A DNA stretch of 27,190 bases from positions 1 to 27,190 of the forward strand of contig JADMIH010000038.1 of NCBI GenBank assembly GCA_015478675.1, in the 5' to 3' direction. Positions within the stretch are counted from its first letter, which is position 1; every line of letters starts with the position of its first letter. The position numbers and the translations under genes were made by a program. Below the pieces are notes generated by a model. It did not search any database. It saw only the letters and a program-made list of their open reading frames with translations, and was not told the DNA's origin. Source of the stretch: Chloroflexota bacterium. Lineage in GTDB: Bacteria > Chloroflexota > Chloroflexia > QHBQ01 > JADMIH01. Positions 21,318 to 27,190 of the stretch are shown piece by piece.

Positions 21318-21357
21318 GGAGGAGGCCTTGACGGGCATGATATATTTATCGCAATGA
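21318..21357 (+). promoter_or_regulatory. Strong ribosome binding site with a six-codon minicistron overlapping the next start
   Basis: GGAGGAGG (21318-21325) is too far (28 bp) from the ATG at 21354. However, an ATG at 21337 in another frame opens a six-codon frame (MIYLSQ) whose TGA at 21355-21357 overlaps the ATG at 21354 by four bases. A leader peptide that delivers ribosomes to the main start by coupling would explain this arrangement; chance is possible. Confidence 0.35.
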
Positions 21358-23561
21358 CGCTTTCTAAGAGACAGCTCAGGCGGGTGGTTGGCTTATGTGT
21401 CACCGTGCTGGGCTTGCAGGTTGCTGTATCTTTTAATCTACCCGCGATGGGTAGGGCTGAGGGGCTGATCTGGCCGGGCGAATGGCAGGCTGACAGCGCT
21501 TTCTACAACCTTTGGTCACGGGCAGATGGGCCTGTAGCTACAGGATTGGCGGCGCGTTCCTGGCTGTGGGGGCCGTTGCCGTACGCGGTGGTGGACGAGC
21601 CATATAACGAGTCGCCCACCGGTCGCCGCCTTGTAGAATATCTTGACAAAGCGCGGATGGAGGTCAACGACCCCTCGGCTGATCGCACGTCACCCTGGTT
21701 CGTGACGAGTGGCCTCCTGGTGCGTGAGATGGTCACAGGCCAGATTCAGACGGGCAACAGCCGTTTCGATGCGCGCTCGCCTGCTACCTTACTCGTCGCG
21801 GGCGACCCCACCAGCCCTGATGCGCCCACGTACGCAGCCTTCGCAACTCATCTCGGTGCTGGTCCCAGCCCGCCTGACGGACAGCCCGCGCAAGGCACTG
21901 TCAAAGAGCGCATAAACAAAGATGGCGCGGTAACCACGCTGGCGAAGAGCGATGTGCCTACCGATACCGCCCTCTTTAGCATGGCGGCTTTCGATCCCGT
22001 GAGCAGGCACAACATCCCTGTGGTCTTTGATACCTGGATGCGTCAGCGCTCAACCATGCTGGATGGTGGGCAGTTGGTGCAGGCTCCGCTGATGGACCCT
22101 TTGTACCTGCTTGGCCGCCCGATAACCGAGCCGTACTGGGCAGACGTGCTGGTTGGGGGCAAGCCCGCGCGGGTGCTGATACAGCTATACGAGCGGCGCG
22201 CTCTTACCTACAACCCGTTGAATGCCCCGGAGTGGCGTGTTGAGATGGCAAACGTTGGGCGCGCTTATTATAATTGGCGGTATAAGGACTCGCCTGTCGA
22301 GCCTGCTATCGCCGCCGAGGTAATGCAAAGCGGCCTGACAGTTCACGGCTGGAACTGGCCTGCAAGCGCGGCTGTGCAACTCTCCGTTGATCTGGCAGGA
22401 GACGCAACACCTCTCCTGGGGCCGCAAAGCGCCACCCCGGATACCGTCGGTAGCTTCGCGGCGTCGATTCCGATCAACGCGCAGATGCAAAGCGCGCTTG
22501 CTTCGGGGGCTAACGTGCGCATCACCGCTCAGGGCCAGTCGTACAGCGTGGCTTTGCCTCTAGCTTACAAGGCTGCGGCTGGCAAGGTGCAGATCACCGG
22601 CGTGCTCACTCAACTCCCAGCAAGGCCGGCGAGCTCTGAGCAGCTGTTGATGCGCGATCAGAGTGGGGTCGAGTGGTCTTTGGCTTTGAGTAACAACACT
22701 CTAATCACATATAGTGAAGGGGCCTCAGCGCCTGCAAGCGTGTTACAGGTCGGCATCTCCGTCAGCGTTGAGGGTGCTGCCCTGGGCGCGGTTGTAGATG
22801 TGAGTACACTCCGCCTGCTCTCAGTGTCACGTACATCTGCGCGACTCGGCTATGAGTGGCAGCCCAACAACAAAGCTTTACGAGTGAGCGGTACCGGCTG
22901 GCCCGCCGAGAAACCCGTGACGTTCAGTATCGGGCCTGCTAATGGCAACACGCCTGCCAGTGGCACCGCCGCAGCCGACAGTCGCGGCAATATCTACGCT
23001 GTTGTGCAGATGCCGCCCTCTCTACCCGCCGCTCAAGCCATGTGGCTGGCAGCCGCAAGTAGCGACCAGGGCGTTTTGCTCGCTCAAATTACCGTGCCGG
23101 TTGGCCCTACTCCTGCTCCTCCTCCGCAGCTAGCGTTGCTTACCCGTTCGGGTGAGCAGCTGGGGGGCGTAGGCAGTTATTGCTGGCTCAGCAGGTGCCG
23201 CGACACCATAGGGATTCCGCTGCCGGGGATGGCTTTGAGCGCTACGGCAGGCGAGGTTCTTGGCCTCCGCTCTATCTACGGTGCTGACCCACAAGCGGGC
23301 CTCACACCCCTCACCTTTTCCGCTGTGCTCTACCCCTATCCAGATAGCGCGCAGAGCACAGTCGTTGGCGGCCAGCTCTACTTTCCCCCCGCATCACAAC
23401 CAGCTCACGCCACGGGTGACCTACCTGGCAGACCTTTCAGCATTGCGCTCCCACAGGGCCTACAATCAGGGAGATACGTTCTGGCAGTGAGCGTTGGCTG
23501 GCCTGGCGCGTCAGGCTCCAAAGAGAGCGCGCAATACGGCTTCACCCTGCAGGTGCCTTAG
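21354..23561 (+). CDS. Secreted protein of the RSW-x-WGP family, long paralogue
   Basis: A 735-residue protein from ATG 21354; an in-frame TTG at 21270 would add 28 residues before the signal peptide. The signal segment is VVGLCVTVLGLQVAVSFNLP. Residues ~45-320 repeat the domain of the protein at 14063-15793 with the same ordered signatures: RSWLWGP, DEPY, LVEYLDKARMEVNDP, WFVTSGLLVREMV, SPDAPTY, HNIPVVFDTW, PITEPYWA and YERRALTY. The C-terminal ~400 residues differ: several beta-rich segments, one around VQITGVLTQLPARP that looks OB-like, and a last domain with SYCWLSRCRD, whose two Cys could form a disulfide. No catalytic residues stand out. Copy B of the palindromic element lies upstream. 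The function is unknown; a cell-surface or matrix role is inferred from secretion and domain style. Confidence 0.8.
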   Translation: MTLSKRQLRRVVGLCVTVLGLQVAVSFNLPAMGRAEGLIWPGEWQADSAFYNLWSRADGPVATGLAARSWLWGPLPYAVVDEPYNESPTGRRLVEYLDKARMEVNDPSADRTSPWFVTSGLLVREMVTGQIQTGNSRFDARSPATLLVAGDPTSPDAPTYAAFATHLGAGPSPPDGQPAQGTVKERINKDGAVTTLAKSDVPTDTALFSMAAFDPVSRHNIPVVFDTWMRQRSTMLDGGQLVQAPLMDPLYLLGRPITEPYWADVLVGGKPARVLIQLYERRALTYNPLNAPEWRVEMANVGRAYYNWRYKDSPVEPAIAAEVMQSGLTVHGWNWPASAAVQLSVDLAGDATPLLGPQSATPDTVGSFAASIPINAQMQSALASGANVRITAQGQSYSVALPLAYKAAAGKVQITGVLTQLPARPASSEQLLMRDQSGVEWSLALSNNTLITYSEGASAPASVLQVGISVSVEGAALGAVVDVSTLRLLSVSRTSARLGYEWQPNNKALRVSGTGWPAEKPVTFSIGPANGNTPASGTAAADSRGNIYAVVQMPPSLPAAQAMWLAAASSDQGVLLAQITVPVGPTPAPPPQLALLTRSGEQLGGVGSYCWLSRCRDTIGIPLPGMALSATAGEVLGLRSIYGADPQAGLTPLTFSAVLYPYPDSAQSTVVGGQLYFPPASQPAHATGDLPGRPFSIALPQGLQSGRYVLAVSVGWPGASGSKESAQYGFTLQVP

Positions 23562-23633
23562 CGCAAGGGCGCGGGTCGTTCCGAGCAAAAAGTACGCTTG
23601 CAAGCAGCTCGGCCATGAATTAGCGGCCAGGCC

Positions 23634-25823
23634 TCAGCACTCGTTGCTCATTGCTCCTTCCCCCAGGTACTTGTCGAACCAGGAGAGTATTCCTTCAAGG
23701 CGTTCGATCCGTAGCGATGGTTTGCCACTTCTGGAGAGATCGTGCCCGCCCGCACCAACCGGGAAGCGCAGCATCTCAACGTCGCGCTTGAGGTACTTGA
23801 GCGCGGTGAATAGTTCGTCGGCTTGCTCTATATTCACGCGGTAGTCGTCCTCAGCATGGGTGATCAACAAGGGCGTGCGCATATCTGAGACGTAAGTGAT
23901 AGGGGAGCGCTCCATGTAGAGCGCGAGCCGCTCCTGAGGCGTTCCCTCGAACTCCCAGTTCCAGAGCATCCATGTTCCGTCGCCCGAACCCCATGCGCTA
24001 TAGAGGTTGATTACCGCTCGCATTGCCACCGCAGCCTTGAACCTTTGTGTGTGCCCGATGATCCAGGCTGTCATGTAGCCGCCGTATGAGCCTCCCGCCA
24101 CGCCGAGACGCTCAGCGTCTACGGGCACTTGGCTCATTGCGTAATCAACACACGCCACCAGGTCGTCGTAGTCTACCCCGCCCCAATCGTTGGTGATAGA
24201 GTCCGAGAAGCGCTGGCCGTAGCCCTGGCTGCCTCGCGGGTTTGTATATAGCACGATATTGCCGTGTGCCGCCAGTAGTTGAAACTCGTGGAAGTATGCG
24301 CCTCCGTAAGCTGTATGCGGCCCGCCATGTATCTCCAGGATCATCGGGTAGTTGCGGCCCTCCGCCAGTTGCGGCGGCATCATGATCCAGCCCTGAACGC
24401 GCTCCCCGCCGGGTCTGTCGAGCCAGAACTCCTGTGGCTCGCTCAGCTCAACGTTGCCAAGCAGATCGCCATTTACATCAGTAAGCTTGCGCTCATTGCC
24501 GCCGTCCAAGTCAGCTCGATAAAGATCATTGGGGTTGGTAGGCGTGGTTGCGATGAAGCAAACCGCGTTACCGGCTACGTCGAAGCTGTATATCTGCCGC
24601 TGGCCGCTAACTACTTGCTTCACTTCACCGCCACTCACCGGCACCGAATAGATTTGCACAGCCCCGCCATTTGTCACCTGGAAGAAGATAGTTTTGCCGT
24701 CAGGCGAGAAGCGCGGGCGAAACTCTCCGCCACCTGAGCGCAGGTCCGAGCCAACCCATGAACCGGCTGCCCGATCAAAGCCTTCTGTCAGCTTGCGTAT
24801 CTCTCCATCCTCCGACACGGTCCACACCTGGACGTTGGTGCCAAGGGCGCCTTCGCGAATACGGCTGTGGGCAAAGAGGGCGAAGCCACTGCCGCCCGGC
24901 AGCCATTCCGCATTGAAAATAGAGCTATCATGCGCTGTCACCTGCCGTGTATCGCCGGCCTTGCCATTTTCGAGCGAGAGGACAAAAAGATCGTTGACAG
25001 ATATATAGTCCGCGTCCGCTTCTTTGTTCGACAGGTAAGCGATCTCCTTGCCGTCGGGTGACCACCTGGGGCTTTGTACATCCCACTCCCCCTCTGTTAG
25101 CTGCTCCGGCTTGCCGCCATCACTGGGGATAAGAAAAAGGTGGGTACGCCGCTCGACAAGCCCTGTGCCATCTGCCTTGAAGTAGAGTCGAGTGATGCTC
25201 TTAGCGTGATCTCCCTTCTCCTCTGGCTCCTTCTCGTCTTCCTCGTCCTCCTCCCACTCGCCCGCCGTGACCCTCGGCAAGGCAAGTCCCTCGGCGCTGC
25301 CTGCGCCCGGCTCCCTGTTTATCTCATCAGCAGAGCTATCTTTGCCCTCTTTGCTTCCCTCTTTCTCTTTAGCTTCGGCTGCCGCCTTTTTGTCAGCTTC
25401 GTTGTCAACCGTTGCCGTAAAAGCAATCCACTTGCCGTCGGGCGACCATGCCAGCTCTCCCACGCCGCGTTTCAGCCGAGTTAGTTGGCGTGCTTCCCCA
25501 CCTTTGACGGGGATCACCCATACCTGAGGTTTGCCTGAACGGGTAGAGACAAAAGCGATCTTCTCACTATCCGCTGACCACCTGGGCGACATATCGCGCG
25601 CATTGCTGCCCGTAAACTTGGTCGCCACGCCGCTCCCCATGAGTGGCAGTAGCCAGATGTTAGAGGCATAGTCGTTCTTCTTCTTACGCATCCTTGTTTG
25701 CACAAAGGCCGCTACTCGCCCATCAGGGGATAGTTGCACGTCCGATAGAAGTCTGAAGCTATAGAGATCGTTCACTTCTACCTTGCGCCCCTTCACCTCT
25801 TGAGCACTATGGTTAGTTTGCAA
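23634..25823 (-). CDS. S9 family prolyl oligopeptidase-like peptidase (acylaminoacyl-peptidase type)
   Basis: A 729-residue serine peptidase. Residues ~20-470 are a beta-propeller built from PD40-type repeats (LSPDGRVAAFV, WSPDGKWIAFTA, WSPDGKEIAYLS, FSPDGKTIFFQV). Residues ~490-725 are the alpha/beta hydrolase domain, with GGSYGG (Ser579), THAEDDYRV (Asp659 or 660) and GAGGHDLSRSGKP (His694), plus the upstream LEIHGGPH oxyanion region. An acidic, Lys/Glu-rich insertion at about residues 140-205 interrupts the propeller. The likely activity is removal of acylated or small N-terminal residues from peptides. No signal peptide is seen, so it is cytoplasmic. The start is TTG at 25821-25823 with GGGAGGAG upstream. 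It follows pyrB on the same strand but is separated by a probable terminator. Confidence 0.93.
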   Translation of the reverse strand: MQTNHSAQEVKGRKVEVNDLYSFRLLSDVQLSPDGRVAAFVQTRMRKKKNDYASNIWLLPLMGSGVATKFTGSNARDMSPRWSADSEKIAFVSTRSGKPQVWVIPVKGGEARQLTRLKRGVGELAWSPDGKWIAFTATVDNEADKKAAAEAKEKEGSKEGKDSSADEINREPGAGSAEGLALPRVTAGEWEEDEEDEKEPEEKGDHAKSITRLYFKADGTGLVERRTHLFLIPSDGGKPEQLTEGEWDVQSPRWSPDGKEIAYLSNKEADADYISVNDLFVLSLENGKAGDTRQVTAHDSSIFNAEWLPGGSGFALFAHSRIREGALGTNVQVWTVSEDGEIRKLTEGFDRAAGSWVGSDLRSGGGEFRPRFSPDGKTIFFQVTNGGAVQIYSVPVSGGEVKQVVSGQRQIYSFDVAGNAVCFIATTPTNPNDLYRADLDGGNERKLTDVNGDLLGNVELSEPQEFWLDRPGGERVQGWIMMPPQLAEGRNYPMILEIHGGPHTAYGGAYFHEFQLLAAHGNIVLYTNPRGSQGYGQRFSDSITNDWGGVDYDDLVACVDYAMSQVPVDAERLGVAGGSYGGYMTAWIIGHTQRFKAAVAMRAVINLYSAWGSGDGTWMLWNWEFEGTPQERLALYMERSPITYVSDMRTPLLITHAEDDYRVNIEQADELFTALKYLKRDVEMLRFPVGAGGHDLSRSGKPSLRIERLEGILSWFDKYLGEGAMSNEC

Positions 25824-25863
25824 TATTGTCTCCTCCCAGTTAGATATTTGTCTTTACCCACTA

Positions 25864-25906
25864 TAACAAAATACCCGTAAGGGCGTGGCGTACAGGTGGT
25901 ACGGGT
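25864..25906 (-). terminator. Probable intrinsic terminator downstream of pyrB
   Basis: On the minus strand ACCCGTA and TACGGGT (25873-25906) form a perfect 7-bp stem with a 20-nt loop, followed by ATTTTGTT. It begins about 30 bp after the pyrB stop and lies before the S9 peptidase start. The long loop lowers confidence. Confidence 0.5.
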
Positions 25907-25937
25907 GACTGATAAGGCGTAGTCGCGCTGCGCCACT

Positions 25938-27044
25938 TTACCCCAGACAGTCCAACACGGCTGCCAGGAGCGCCATCCTGATGTAGAGGCCGTTTTGTAC
26001 CTGGCGGAAGTAGTATGCGCGATCATCGCTGTCTACCTCTTCCGGTATTTCGTTGACCCGCGGGAGGGGGTGCATGACGATCATTTCCTGTCGTGCCTGG
26101 CTGAGCATCATAGGATCAACCACATAGGCGTCGCGGGCCGCCAGGTACTCTTGTGCCGCATTCAGTTCGGCCACAGGACGCAACGCCTCTTTACGTTGGC
26201 CATCCAGATTCTCGTAGGGGAGACCGTACACCTGCGCGGCCAGATCGTCAAGTTTTTGGGCCACGAACCGCTCGCGCTGCACGCGGGTGACATAGAGCAC
26301 GTCAACCTGCTGCATCACCCCCTGTAAGTCCTGCGTCTGGCTGACGGGCATCTCCCGTGAGCGTGCAAACTCCACATACTCCGGCGGCATAGAGAGACTT
26401 TCAGGCGCAATGCAGATAACTTTCACGTGGCAGCGGTCTATCGCCAGCAGCTTCAAAAGAGAATGAACTGTACGCCCGTTGCGTAGATCGCCCAGAAAGC
26501 CGACAGTGAGGCCATCTATGTCGGCCCCGAAGCGGTCCTTGATCGTGTAGAGATCGAGCAGAGCCTGGGTTGGGTGCTCGCCTGTGCCGTCGCCCGCATT
26601 GATGATCGGCGTTGGCCTGTGCATAGCCCGCGTCAGAGCGTCAGAAGCCGCCGCCGCTTCACGCGCCGCGCCGCGATTGGGGTGCCGGAGGACAATCGCG
26701 TCTGAATAGCAGGCGATTGTCTTTACCGTGTCGTGCAGGCTCTCGCCCTTAGTTACGGAGGAGTAGTGAACGCCGCCAGCGGTGGTGATCACCCGCCCGC
26801 CCAGCCGCTGCGTGGCTGCCTGAAAAGAGAGGTCGGTGCGCGTTGAAGGCTCATAGAATACATTAGCGACGATGCGGTGCGTAAGTATACTGTCACTCCG
26901 TCCAAGAGCTACCTGTCGGTCCATCTTCTGCGCAAGGCCAAAGAGCGCTTCCAGAACGTCAGGAGTAAACTGCTCTACTGACAGAATATGCTGGTAAGCC
27001 AGCGTCTTGAGTGTGGCTTCGGTTCCCGAATAAATAGCTGCCAT
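25938..27044 (-). CDS. pyrB: Aspartate carbamoyltransferase catalytic chain
   Basis: This enzyme condenses carbamoyl phosphate and aspartate in de novo pyrimidine synthesis. Motifs are complete: FYEPSTRTDLSF (STRT at 67-70, carbamoyl-phosphate site), SSVTKGES (mobile Ser/Lys loop), INAGDGTGEHPTQALLDLYT, FLGDLRNGRTVHSL, TRVQRERF (253-260, aspartate-binding Arg) and HPLPRVNEI (325-333). At 368 residues it is about 55-60 longer than typical bacterial chains. A large part of the excess is an extended segment between TRVQRERF and YVVDPMML (about 261-306, roughly 35 residues more than in E. coli). The start ATG 27044 has AGAGGA upstream. No regulatory chain gene (pyrI) or other pyr gene lies nearby in the window. 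Confidence 0.95.
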   Translation of the reverse strand: MAAIYSGTEATLKTLAYQHILSVEQFTPDVLEALFGLAQKMDRQVALGRSDSILTHRIVANVFYEPSTRTDLSFQAATQRLGGRVITTAGGVHYSSVTKGESLHDTVKTIACYSDAIVLRHPNRGAAREAAAASDALTRAMHRPTPIINAGDGTGEHPTQALLDLYTIKDRFGADIDGLTVGFLGDLRNGRTVHSLLKLLAIDRCHVKVICIAPESLSMPPEYVEFARSREMPVSQTQDLQGVMQQVDVLYVTRVQRERFVAQKLDDLAAQVYGLPYENLDGQRKEALRPVAELNAAQEYLAARDAYVVDPMMLSQARQEMIVMHPLPRVNEIPEEVDSDDRAYYFRQVQNGLYIRMALLAAVLDCLG

Positions 27045-27076
27045 AGGGCTGATCCTCTTATCTCTAACATCTCTTG

Positions 27077-27082
27077 ATTATA
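27077..27082 (-). promoter_or_regulatory. Proximal -10-like box upstream of pyrB
   Basis: A perfect TATAAT on the minus strand lies 32 bp before the pyrB ATG, but no recognisable -35 hexamer lies 16-18 bp further upstream. It may be a weak second promoter or chance. Confidence 0.3.
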
Positions 27083-27097
27083 CGAGTTAGGATTCTC

Positions 27098-27139
27098 AGC
27101 TGTTAGCTCACAGCTAGCTCGTAACACGTAATCTACGCC
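27098..27139. repeat. Degenerate heptamer repeat in the pyrB leader region
   Basis: Six consecutive 7-bp units (AGCTGTT, AGCTCAC and relatives, shifting to CGTAA-type units) lie here. They include an AGCTGT/ACAGCT 6-bp inverted repeat with a six-base loop (27098-27115). They lie between the two pyrB promoter candidates, so a transcript from the distal one would carry them. Confidence 0.45.
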
Positions 27140-27146
27140 GGGGGTG

Positions 27147-27174
27147 ATTATATCACGTTACCGCCTGGTGCAAA
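27147..27174 (-). promoter_or_regulatory. Candidate distal promoter for pyrB
   Basis: On the minus strand TATAAT (27147-27152) lies 16 bp downstream of TTTGCA (27169-27174). The start would be about 95 bases before the pyrB ATG, leaving room for a leader that includes the heptamer repeat. The TTTTGCACC and AGGC context is shared with the promoter at 21071-21100. Confidence 0.45.
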
Positions 27175-27190
27175 AGCAGATTCAATAGTG

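Noticed and set aside
23562..23633. Possible terminator between the convergent secreted protein and S9 peptidase genes
   Set aside because: Only a 10-bp palindrome (GCTTGCAAGC) and short GGCC repeats are present, with no stable stem followed by a T-run.

Overview
This window is about 27 kb of moderately GC-rich bacterial chromosome. The gene content is mostly chromosomal: DNA polymerase I, TrmD, exonuclease VII and aspartate carbamoyltransferase. There are no phage genes, transposases, CRISPR arrays, rRNAs or recognisable tRNAs. The source is probably a member of the Chloroflexota. That placement is an inference from three things: two large secreted proteins of a family I associate with that phylum, frequent GTG/TTG starts, and heptamer repeats. 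It is not proven by a marker gene.

Layout, left to right. Positions 1-1864 hold the 3' end of polA and an overlapping MFS transporter gene. Convergent to it is a GH15 glucoamylase-like gene (1861-4281, minus). It shares a 188-bp divergent intergenic region with a phosphofructokinase gene whose active site is of the pyrophosphate-dependent type (4470-5699). That gene overlaps a YfhO-like membrane protein gene (5696-8128). Next is a phosphoribosyltransferase/alpha-beta-hydrolase fusion (8201-9640), then four small proteins (9700-10894). Two of these are too short for usual gene calling thresholds, two use TTG or GTG starts, and all have ribosome binding sites. The run ends at a strong terminator. 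On the minus strand follows a two-gene ABC-2 exporter (11049-13549).

The middle holds the most unusual non-coding structure. A repeat element of about 108 bp with imperfect terminal inverted repeats (13908-14015) lies just upstream of a consensus-like promoter, whose predicted start coincides with the GTG start of a secreted protein (14063-15793). A second, shorter copy in the opposite orientation (21114-21199) lies upstream of a paralogue of that protein (21354-23561). Between the paralogues on the minus strand are xseA-xseB-trmD, a two-domain cupredoxin with a sorting-signal-like C-terminus, a GT2 glycosyltransferase and a small conserved-looking hypothetical. The right end carries an S9 acyl-peptidase-like gene and pyrB, both minus.

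Degenerate 7-bp tandem repeats occur in at least five places. Two of these lie inside coding sequence (yfhO-like gene, end of xseA). They resemble the short tandemly repeated repetitive sequences known from cyanobacteria.

Functional links that can be argued are: glucan breakdown feeding PPi-linked glycolysis (GH15 and PFP, divergent); co-translation of the exonuclease VII subunits with TrmD; an exporter pair; and an uncharacterised cassette of a PRTase-hydrolase with hydrophilic or Cys-rich small proteins that may relate to stress or metal handling (inference).
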